Source of the DNA: Portunus trituberculatus
Taxonomy: Eukaryota; Arthropoda; Malacostraca; Decapoda; Portunidae
Assembly (NCBI RefSeq): GCF_017591435.1
Contig: NC_059296.1
Coordinates: 31,548,425 to 31,612,424, forward strand
Length of the DNA stretch: 64,000 nucleotides
Direction: 5' to 3'
Of this stretch, positions 51,910 to 64,000 are shown one piece after another. The translations under genes were made by a program, and so were the position numbers. The first letter of the stretch is position 1; every line of letters begins with the position of its first letter. A model generated the notes under the pieces. That model was not told the origin of the DNA. It was given only the letters and a program-made list of their open reading frames with translations, and did not search any database.

Positions 51910-52462
51910 CTGTAGAGACAAGATCAATTGTTATATCAAACAAAAAAAAACAGTAAACTTTTGATATAGTGAACATCATAAACAAAAAAAAAATTACAAC
52001 TTTCAAAGCTTGAGATAATAATTCTATGCAGTGGATGTTCACTAATGCAGCAGAAAGTTGTTAAAAACCCACAGTGGCCAGACACAAACAGTGTTGTGAG
52101 CAAGACCAACAAAACAAGGGTAGTGAGTGACAACAAACCTTGGTGAAGCTCCATGCTCTCATTACTCAGAGTTATCATTTGTGTGAGTTGCTTACCAGGA
52201 TGTTTAGTTGCTTCAAATATCTCTCATTTACTTCAATGTATTTCTAAATATTGTCTATATCATTCTCCAACGATGGGATCTAGGTTGCCCAAAGTTACTA
52301 AAGTAGACATTAGCATTAGTTGTTGAAGTTAATATTTTGTAAGGTGTTTTTACAACACTCTTGAAAACCCTGCCAGTCATCTCTGTGACCATTGAAAATA
52401 GTCGTGGTGAGAGAACAAAGCATTTCTGAATATGAACGTAAGCCTGACATACAATGACCTAC
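51910..52462. other. short PRPS intron
   Basis: A 553-base intron with GT/AG ends and no repeat or secondary coding signal. Confidence 0.9.
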
Positions 52463-52636
52463 TTTTCAGCAGCGTGGCAGATGGTGCCGCAAGTGTCAGC
52501 CATGTCGTCCACCAGGATTGCAATGCGGTCCTTCACATCTCCAACCAGAACCATTGATGCAACTTCATTGGCTTTTTTTCTTTCTTTGTGAATCAGCGCA
52601 AATTCTATATTAAGGCGATCAGCTATGGATGTCACT
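52463..52636 (-). CDS. Prps: PRPP synthetase exon, residues 178-234
   Basis: The acceptor TTCCCTGCAG is followed by A completing Arg177, then 57 codons, ending in AA of Lys235 at donor GTAGGT. It contains LIHKERKK, with the catalytic Lys194 and Arg196 of the human numbering, and ILVDDMADTCGT, the PRPP/ribose-5-phosphate binding loop with Asp220 and Asp221. The enzyme makes PRPP from ribose-5-phosphate and ATP in the cytosol, feeding purine, pyrimidine and NAD synthesis. All key residues are present. Confidence 0.97.
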
Positions 52637-52928
52637 CTGCAGGGAAGAACAAATAAACATTCATTAATATTATGCAAATCTTAGCCAGACTTTTCTTCAC
52701 CATGTGAAGAAAACACCAATAATCCAGGAGAAAGTCTCATTAGCATAGCTTACATGACACTTTCCCCCCCTGTGGTCCCTCCCTTATCCCTCTATACATC
52801 TCTCTATTCCATAGCCTGACACAAGGGAGGGGAGATGGCACACAGTATGGCCAGGTACACTTCCCATTTCCTTATCTGTCCTTCCCCTCCACTCCCTCTT
52901 ACCTCCTTACATCTGTGTGTGTGTGTGT

Positions 52929-55890
52929 ATTTACCTAGTTGTAGTTTTACAGGGCCTGGGCTTTATGCTCGTGTGGCCCCGTCTCCATATCTACACTTAT
53001 CCAATCTTACTTTAAAAGTATGCACACTCGTTGCAGACACTACTTCTTCATGTAAACTGTTCCACGTCTCAATACATCTTTGCGGGAAACTATATTTTTT
53101 AACATCTCTCAGACATCTTCCTTTTCTCAGCTTTTTACTATGCGATCTTGTGCTTGGATGTCATATTCTTCTCTCAGGATCAGTTTCTCATTATCCACTT
53201 GGTCCATTCCGTTGATCAATTTATAAACTTGTATCAGGTCTCCTCTCTCCTTCTTTGTTCCAGGTTGGTAGATCCATAGCCTTTAGTCTCTCCTCATATG
53301 TCATCCCTTCAAATTCTGGAACCATTCTTGTAGCCATTTTTGTAGTCTCTCCAATTTCCTTATGTGTTTCTTTTTTGAGGGTCCACATTACTCCTGCATA
53401 TTCCAATCTGGGTCTTATTATAGTACTTATCAATTTCTTCATCATTTCTTTGTCCATGTAGTGAAATGCTACTCCAATATTCCTTAGCAAATTATATGTT
53501 TCTCTAAAAATTCTATCAATATGGCTTACTGGTTGATTGTTTTCTTCCATCGTCACTCCTAAGTCCTTTTCCTTTTTACTTTCTCCAGTTCTACTCCATC
53601 TCCCATCTTATAGATTCCCACAGGTCATCTTTCACTCTTTCCCATTTCCATGACATGGCTTTTGTTCACATTGAATTCCATTTCCCACTTTTACTCCATT
53701 CCCAGATCTTATTTAGGTCTTCTTGCAGTATTTCACAATCCTCTTTTGCTTTATAACTCTGCACAGTTTCGTATCATCTGCAAACAGATTTATGTAGCTG
53801 TTCACTCCTTCTGGCATGTCGTTAATATAAATGAGGAAAAGTATTGGTGCCAATACTGACCCCTGTGGCACTCCGCTTTCTACTGCTCTCCACTTGGACT
53901 TCATATCTTTAACTACCGTCCTTATTTCTCTCCCCCTCAAATAATTTTCTATCCATCTCAATGTGCTTCCTTTTAAGCCACCCTTCTCCTCTAACTTCCA
54001 TAGTAATCTTGCATGTGGCACTTTGTCAAACGCCTTTTTTAAATCCAAATAAATACAGTCAACCCATCCCTCTCTCTTGTACTCTATCAACTATTCTAGA
54101 ATAGAAACTCAATAAATTAGTTACACAAGACCGTCTTTTCTAAAACCAAATTGGCTATTTGATATTAATTTGTTGTCTTCAAGGAACTCGATCCATTGTT
54201 TCTTTATTATTCTTTCACACATCTTGCATATTACACTAGTTAGTGATACCGGTCTGTAATTTAAAGGTTCTTCCTTCCTTCTGCTCTTATATATGGGAAC
54301 CACCTCAGCTCTTTTCCATTCTACTGGTACTGTTCCATTTTCTATTGAGCATTTTATGATGTTGTATATAGGACTTGCTAGTTCTTCCCTACATTCTTTC
54401 AGTATTCTGCCTGAGACTTCATCTGGTCCCATTGCCTTCTCTTCATCCAGTTCCTTCATTAACTCTTTTATTTCAAGCTTGGTTACTTTAATCTCTTTCA
54501 TATAGACTGTCTCTCTATTACCCTGTGGCCTTTCAAATTTGGATTCCTTAGTAAAGACCTCCTGGAATTTTTATTTAATAGTTCTGCCATACTTTTGGGT
54601 CTTCCACCATCCCGTTCTCTCCTTTTAACCTTTCTATTGTTTCTTTTGCCTAATTTTTCCATTTATGAATCTATAGAACAATTTTGGTTGCTCCTTACAT
54701 TTTTCGACAATGTCCTTTTCAAGTTCTTTTCCTCTTCCTTCCTCACCTTAACATATTCATTTCTTGCTGCCTTGAAGTTTTCCTTATTTGCTGGATTTCT
54801 ATTTCTCCTCCACCTTTTCCATGCTCCATCTCTTTTCTCCTTTGCCCTAGCACACCTTGCATTAAACCAATCTTTCTTTCCTTCTTCTTTAGGTCTATAT
54901 TTGGGACATATTCCTGACTCCTGTTTTGTATATTTCCAAAAATAAGTTATATTCTCTTGCATCGTCTCTGAGTTTTCCATCTCCTCCCAGTTTACGTTTT
55001 AAAATAGTTCTTGAGATTCTCAATATCAGCCTTTCTGTAATTTAATCGGTCTCCTTTGTATGAATCGTCTCTATCTTCCTTTCCTTCTTCTATATCTATT
55101 TCTAATATTACATGGTCACTCTTTCCCAATGGGCACTTATATCTTATATCATCATTCATTTGTATACCCCTTATAAAAACTAGGTCCAATCTCGCCGGCT
55201 CTTCGTTTCCTCTGAATCTTGTGCATTCCTTTACTCTCTGGTCCATCATATTGTCGATCATTAGGTTGCAGAATCTTTCTCCCAAGCTTTTTCCCCCATA
55301 CCACTTTCATAATTTTCCCAGTCCACTTCTTTACAGTTGAAATCTCCTACTAATATAACTATTTTTCCTTTCTTTAACAATCCTCATTAGACTCATTGTG
55401 TCATCTATCATGTCTTTATATTCTTGATTGGTCCATGAATTTGTTTTTGGTGGCACATATGTTACAATGATTGTTAACTCTTTTATTAATATGCATCTTA
55501 ACATACAATACTTCTGCTATTCCTTTCCCACATTCCACTTGGTTTATCACTATCTCCTTCCTTAACATTATCATAACTCCTCCTCCTCCTTTACCTACTC
55601 TGTCTCTCCTCCATACATTATACCTATTATCCAAGTTTATTTTGATTGCCTCATTTAGTTTTGTTTCAGCCAGGCATACAATATCTGGATTTTCTTTCTT
55701 TATGTAATCTCTTAATTCTAATTTACTTGATAAAACCCCGTCTATGTTCGTATACATCATTTTTAGTCTTGCCTTTATCATTTTTAGTTAAACTTGTTCC
55801 ACTTTTTTCTCTTCCTTCTCGTTTATATACCATTTCCTTATCCTGTCTCCTAGAATTCTCCAAAAATGCCCTTTTTTCCTCTTCTGACCA
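52929..55890 (-). mobile_element. LINE-A copy near-identical to that at 28 kb
   Basis: The element runs from the full 3' end (plus-strand TATTTACCTAGT at a (GT)n of 52914-52928) through RT (FADDTKLC box, GVPQGSVLAPILF) and the endonuclease (55781-54992, with PDIVCLAETKL and SDHVILEID) to a 5' truncation at ~55890. It shares with 27996-31088 the same frameshifts (FQEVF region at ~54580, GRSCVTNLL region at ~54130). It lies in the intron between PRPS residues 177 and 178, sense with respect to PRPS. Confidence 0.92.
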
Positions 55891-55907
55891 CACACAGTTG
55901 TGTGTGT

Positions 55908-56164
55908 TTCACTGTTTGATCTGCTGCAGTCTCTGACAAGACAGCCAGACCTTACCCTATGGAATTCTCAGAGCTCATTATTTCTATCTTTATAGGCCTG
56001 AGACCAGGCACACACACACACCACAACAAGGTCACAATCTCGATTTACATCCTGTACCTACTCACTGCTAGGTGAACACTACGTGAAGGATACACACCCA
56101 AATATCTCCACAAACGTCCCTTCGGTCCTCTGGCTTTGTGTGCCAGTGATCTAACCACTGAGCT
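55908..56164 (-). mobile_element. SINE family 1, decayed copy
   Basis: The whole family length is recognisable but with many substitutions and small deletions in body and head. Short GT runs lie at both ends (55898-55907, 56164-56174), linking two LINEs. Confidence 0.78.
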
Positions 56165-56174
56165 GTGTGTGTGT

Positions 56175-59592
<3,418 letters not shown>

Positions 59593-59596
<4 letters not shown>

Positions 59597-60104
59597 ATGT
59601 TTCTCTGTAAAATACTTGCTACCTTAACAGTGGCAGGTCTACACAGTACATGTCTGAACAACACATTGTTTTAAGCATCTGGCACACAGTGGACAATGCC
59701 ACACTTAGGGAGTACACTGGAGCAGTACAAGCCACTGTATGATTCCACATGAAATTACTTACAAGCTTCAGCACATATAATGACTGATCTAGCAAGCCTC
59801 CAAGTAACAAGATTGCACTCTAACACTAACCTTCAAGGCTGTTCACCTCCAAGGCAGTAAAAAGTACACACACCATCACAAACCCTCCAAGGCAGTTCAT
59901 CTCCAAGGTAACAAAAAGTACACAGACTAACACTAACCTTCCAAGGCAGTAGAAAGCACAATGTTCATATGGAATGTGTCTCCATACCAGACACCATATA
60001 CATGTCATTAACAAACAGGACTTGAGTGCTGAGTGCTTACTACACCTCCCAACTGATATAACTATTACAAGTACTGCACCTACTCTATACAAACTTCATC
60101 TCAC
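59593..60104. other. PRPS intron end, degenerate tandem repeat
   Basis: The segment 59828-59955 has about two imperfect ~60-bp units sharing CCAAGGCAGT and AAAAAGTACACA. No other feature is seen. Confidence 0.5.
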
Positions 60105-60328
60105 CGTTTAGCTCCGCCAGCATCAGGTGACACAATGATGGCATTTCTCCACTCTGGAATATTTTCACGGATCCACTTGAGAACGGCAGGTTCAGCATAG
60201 AGGTTATCCACAGGAATGTCAAAGAAACCCTGGATCTGGGAGGCATGCAAGTCCATGGTGATGATATGGTCAGCCCCAGCAACAGACAACATGTTGGCAA
60301 CCAACTTGGCCGAGATTGGGGCACGGGA
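60105..60328 (-). CDS. Prps: PRPP synthetase exon, residues 103-176
   Basis: The acceptor TTGTTTTGCAG starts the exon in phase 0 at Ser103. It ends with CG of Arg177 at donor GTGAGA. It encodes SRAPISAKLVANML and the MDLHASQIQGFFDIPVDNLY block, with Asp128 and His130 of the ATP/Mg site, then IVSPDAGGAK. The upstream exon boundary falls inside the flexible catalytic loop, as in human PRPS. Near identity to human over 74 residues leaves the assignment in no doubt. The downstream intron is 7.5 kb and mostly LINE and SINE. Confidence 0.97.
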
Positions 60329-60802
60329 CTGCAAAACAAAGTTATTAATGTACGTGGCCATAGCTGATATACAAAGATTAAAATACTATGTCACTGAAAC
60401 AGAAAGAGCACTACTTCAGATAGTTATGCTTAATACCATTTATCACTTGAAAATTCATTTATGTTTAGAAAAATTACTTCATACCACCACATAATTATCA
60501 ACTGGAGACAAGTATTCTTAGTTTACAATAAAAATACTCAGTTGAGATACAATTTCTGCAATTGCATTACATACTCGAAGGTGCAAAGAGTGACAAAATG
60601 AAGGCCATGTTACATTACCACTGCCACAGTACAAGCCTTAGCTTAGGTCAAAGGATCATCATAGGTAAATTAATCCTCCTCCTAGAGGTGTCTGTCCACT
60701 TTCTTTCTTTCTCTTTCTTTGACACCACCACTGGTCAATTTCAACTCTAAAACTTGCTCGAATAGAATCACTGACAAGTCACTAAGATCCAGCATAGCTC
60801 AC
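60329..60802. other. PRPS intron
   Basis: A 474-base intron with GT/AG ends and no repeats of note. Confidence 0.9.
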
Positions 60803-60986
60803 CTTGTCCTTCTTATCCTGTCTGGCATATGGAAAACAAGGAATGACGGCAGTAACCCGTGCAGCAGAAGCAATCTTGCAGGCATTGATCATAATCAGCA
60901 TCTCCATCAGGTTGTCATTGATCTCTCCACATCCACTTTGTACAATATAAACATCTTCCCCTCGCACACTCTCCCCAATCTCCACA
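60803..60986 (-). CDS. Prps: PRPP synthetase exon, residues 42-102
   Basis: The acceptor TTTCCTTTTCAG is followed by T completing Cys41, then 61 codons to Lys102 at donor AAG|GTGAGC. It encodes VEIGESVRGEDVYIVQSGCG, then NDNLMEMLIMINACK and PCFPYARQDKKDK, the first half of the flexible loop over the active site. It also holds Ser47, Arg49 and Ser81, which in human contact the allosteric site. The exon with residues 1-41 was searched for to the right edge and not found, so the gene continues past 64000. A minisatellite begins ~85 bases upstream of the acceptor. Confidence 0.97.
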
Positions 60987-61070
60987 CTGAAAAGGAAAAC
61001 AAACACATGTCATACCAATATAATTTCTTCTTCTATGACTACAAAATAAAGATGAAAGCTTCTCATCCAA

Positions 61071-61943
61071 AAGGACAGCCAAGCACCTGTCTACAACCGG
61101 CAGGACAGCCAAGCACCTGTCTACAACCGGCAGGACAGCCAAGCACCTGTCTACAGCTGGCAGGACAGCCAAGCACCTGTCTACAACCGGCAAGACAGCC
61201 AAGCACCTGTCTACAACCGGCCGGACAGCCAAGCACCTGTCTACAACCGGCAGGACAGCCAAGCACCTGTCTACAACCGGCAGAATAGCCAAGCACCTGT
61301 CTACAACCGGCAGGATAGCCAAGCACCTGTCTACAACCGGCAGGACAGCCAAGTACCTGTCTACAGCTGGCAGGACAGCCAAGCACCTGTCTACAACCGG
61401 CAGGATAGCCAAGCACCTGTCTACAACCGGCAGGACAGCCAAGCACCTGTCTACAACCGGCAGGACAGCCAAGCACCTGTCTACAGCTGGCAGGACAGCC
61501 AAGCACCTGTCTACAACCGGCCGGACAGCCAAGCACCTGTCTACAACCGGCAGGACAGCCAAGCACCTGTCTACAACCGGCAGGATAGCCAAGCACCTGT
61601 CTACAACCGGCAGGACAGCCAAGCACCTGTCTACAACCGGCAGGACAGCCAAGCACCTGTCTACAACCGGCAGGACAGCCAAGCACCTGTCTACAACTGT
61701 CAGGACAGCCAAGCACCTGTCTATAACCAGCAAGACAGCCAAGCACCTGTCTACAACCAGCAGGACAGCCAAGTACCTGTCTACAGCTGGCAGGACAGCC
61801 AAGCACCTGTCTACAACCGGCAGGATAGCCAAGCACCTGTCTACAACCGGCAGGACAGCCAAGCACCTGTCTACAACCGGCAGGACAGCCAAGCACATGT
61901 CTACAACCGGCAGGACAGCCAAGCACATGTCTACAGCAGGCAG
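61071..61943. repeat. 30-bp minisatellite, ~29 copies
   Basis: Tandem 30-bp units (plus strand AAGCACCTGTCTACAACCGG plus CAGGACAGCC) in perfect register. Variants (CAGCTGG for CAACCGG, GGCCGGAC, GGATAGCC, AAGTACC) recur in an order that partly repeats after 420 bp, suggesting block duplication. It lies in PRPS intron 1. Because 30 is a multiple of three, several frames stay open; these are not genes. Confidence 0.98.
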
Positions 61944-62149
61944 TAGAGCACCCAACTTTGAAAACATGAAAGATTCACTCAGTCTTTTGATCACCTCTCA
62001 TTAACACTTCCCCTGCGATTGCCAGTGTGGCAAACTCACCCGCAGTGCAATACAAATAAATTGTTGTCACGACAGTACTGGTCAAGCCAACAAAGTGAGG
62101 CGAGCAGTGTTGTCTGGGAGGACACCCAAACAAACTGGCAACCTCAAAG
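61944..62149. other. PRPS intron
   Basis: Short unique stretch between the minisatellite and an AT-rich transposon-like region; no feature was identified. Confidence 0.4.
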
Positions 62150-63110
62150 TGTTTGCCCACCGGTGGGTCGCATCACATACCATGAAAATGTATGACTTCT
62201 TTGCGATACATCCATCAGTGGACATACTTTATTTGTTGATATTCAGTGCATCTCTATACTGTACTATATTTTTCCTTACCTAAATTTGTTTATATATTTT
62301 TGTCTCTTTGTTTTCCACATTTAGAAAATGAATATGACACAGTTTTATGGTCAACTTACTTCAACAGAAGAGAAGGAAGATAAAATAAGATAATAAAGAT
62401 GATACCAGGAAAATTCTGAAATTATGAAAAAAACAATAAAGAAAATTATTAAAGCTTATTAAGCAAAGCCCAATTGTGATATCTCAGTTTGAATTATTTT
62501 ATAGAGAAGGGAAAATGCAAGCTAATATAAATGTCTTACATGTATTAAAAAAATGAAAAAGTTTTTTTCAGATAATTTCTACAGCAGATATTTTTTTATT
62601 TATTCTGTTTTGTTTCTTTACTAAATATTTATTTATAAATGCAACTGAAAAGGGTCACCAATGGCATTATTTTTACAAATTGTCCAAATAATATCAGGAA
62701 AATACAAATACTAATTGATAACAAAATCATTGAAGATTGTCAAAGAAAGTCCAATTGTGATACCTGTTTCAATTTGTTATAGAAACTAAGATTATGTTCT
62801 TCTCAAGGAAAAAAGTGCAAGATAGTATATATAACTATTTTTTTTACATGTATTAAAAAGAAAATATGGAAACAAGAAGACTATTTTTCATATATTTTTT
62901 ATAACACTAAAAACAAAATAAGCTTCATATCATTTATCAATCATTGTTTATTACGCCCTCCTACACGTACTGTTTATTGTAATTTTACTATATTTCTATT
63001 AATAATAAGATTAAAATATGATATATATAAAAACTGTTGTACGACCCACCGATGCGTCACATCATAACAGTGGATAGTAACTGATGACCCACCAGTGGGT
63101 CAAATCAGAG
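62150..63110. mobile_element. possible decayed hAT-like element
   Basis: CACCGGTGGGTCGCATCACA at ~62159 faces an inverted GTACGACCCACCGATGCGTC at ~63040, with another palindrome GACCCACCAGTGGGTC at ~63085. GGTGGGTCG near inverted ends is common in some hAT elements. The AT-rich interior contains a diverged direct duplication (62465-62600 versus 62745-62890, sharing CCAATTGTGATA and TTACATGTATTAAAAA). No target duplication was found. Confidence 0.35.
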
Positions 63111-63179
63111 AACGCATTAAAAAGATTACAACCTATCTCATTAGCATTATATAACTGATCCAAGTATGACAGTATGAAG

Positions 63180-63617
63180 CCCTGTCCAGACAAGGGGCAG
63201 CTGCCCGCCATGCAAACACTGTTACCAGTTATCATATTCCTTCAACTGTTTTGATGGTAGGAGCAAACATGACATCAGAAGCGAGAAAACCACTGGCAAA
63301 TCATCCAAGTCCCCTTGCCTGTGGTCGAAGCAATGCCTGTTGGTGTAATGGTTGGCACCCATATAGAGAAAGCATTTTGCAAAACACACAAAGTTAACCT
63401 GTGGAACTGCCTCTAGTGTGGACACAAATTCGCCTGCCAGTCTTTGCCTGGTGAACAGAGTAGGGACTGTGGAACACAGCAACATCTGGTTGCACTGTTT
63501 GTTGCCAGATCTGTTTCCTTCATTTTCAATTTTGTGCTTATGACATCATCCCCACTGCTTAGTATAATATGCTAACAGTGTTTGCACGGCAGGCAACTGC
63601 CCCTCATCTGGACAGGC
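63180..63617. mobile_element. MITE with ~48-bp terminal inverted repeats
   Basis: The left end CCTGTCCAGACAAGGGGCAG continues to CATGCAAACACTGTTA. The right end, read inverted, gives CCTGTCCAGATGAGGGGCAG and GTGCAAACACTGTTA. About 42 of 48 positions match. No transposase frame, and flanking target duplication is unclear, so the superfamily is undetermined. Confidence 0.7.
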
Positions 63618-63891
63618 CTTAACTCCTCAGAGAACCCCTCTCACCAGCACACCACAAACACCAATTATCAGCTTACAATCTCAAGATGATGCTTGACTAC
63701 ACCACTGAAACAATTAATTACAAACTAAAAAAAACTATGTTGCCATAAATTCAACTCAACCTTTGACAATTTACTCACCAGCTCTGTATATACTGTGGAT
63801 GGGGCTGATCTACCTCCGTCAGTGATGGCCTACACCTACCCAACCAATACTCATAGTCAAATAACCAACCTCATTCAAAAGATGGATAACT

Positions 63892-63938
<47 letters not shown>

Positions 63939-63962
63939 TATTTGATACTCATCATTTATTTC

Positions 63963-64000
<38 letters not shown>
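63618..64000. repeat. window end with (GA)n and (GT)n
   Basis: (GA)n at 63895-63935 and (GT)n from 63965 to the window edge. The bases before hold no recognised exon. Confidence 0.9.

Noticed and set aside
61071..61943. Regular 30-bp direct repeats resembling a CRISPR array
   Set aside because: The units are contiguous with no unique spacers, and the locus is an animal intron; it is a minisatellite.
60915..61994. A 359-codon minus-strand frame and a 287-codon companion frame
   Set aside because: They translate the 30-bp minisatellite, whose period keeps all frames in register. One runs into the PRPS exon out of frame, so neither is a gene.
61944..64000. First PRPS exon (residues 1-41)
   Set aside because: I looked on the minus strand for a Lys-Lys-Phe-Ser-Asn-Gln-Glu-Thr-type exon end and found none; it is presumably beyond the window.

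Overview
The window reads as nuclear DNA of an animal, most likely a decapod crustacean and perhaps a crab. The evidence is spliced genes with animal-type GT/AG junctions, very dense dinucleotide microsatellites, tRNA-headed SINEs, CR1/L2-like and I/Jockey-like LINEs, and hAT, piggyBac-like, Tigger, Tc1 and mariner remnants. The decapod assignment is inference from repeat style; no species marker is visible. Nothing bacterial or viral was seen.

One gene is certain. Ribose-phosphate pyrophosphokinase (PRPP synthetase, PRPS) lies on the minus strand from beyond the right edge down to about 25.9 kb. Exons at 60803-60986, 60105-60328, 52463-52636 and 51750-51909 encode the equivalents of human residues 42-288 with no gaps and matching intron phases. 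The first ~41 codons are not found here. Two different phase-0 terminal exons follow: a conventional one (46174-46266) and a second 20 kb further downstream (25901-25996). The second has a good acceptor, its own stop and an altered C-terminal tail. This implies alternative last exons and two PRPS isoforms.

Region by region: 0-3 kb has a CpG-rich promoter-like block, a possible signal-peptide exon and an 888-bp hAT element with perfect ends and target duplication. 5-13 kb has long microsatellites and seven copies of a ~214-bp TTAA-flanked, piggyBac-like MITE. 13-20 kb has SINEs in (GT)n tracts and an unrecognised single-pass membrane-protein exon (18067-18777). 20.6-22.2 kb is a 1.6-kb (AT)n array. 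22-46 kb is the long PRPS 3' region, filled with LINEs and SINEs. 46-60 kb holds PRPS introns with more LINEs. 61.07-61.94 kb is a 30-bp minisatellite just upstream of a PRPS exon.

The most striking architecture is at 33.7-40.2 kb and 52.9-59.5 kb. LINE and SINE copies sit end to end, nearly always separated by (GT)n/(AC)n tracts and all in one orientation. This suggests retroelements that insert into (AC)n microsatellites, or that use (AC)n as their tail, and so build chains inside a housekeeping-gene intron.
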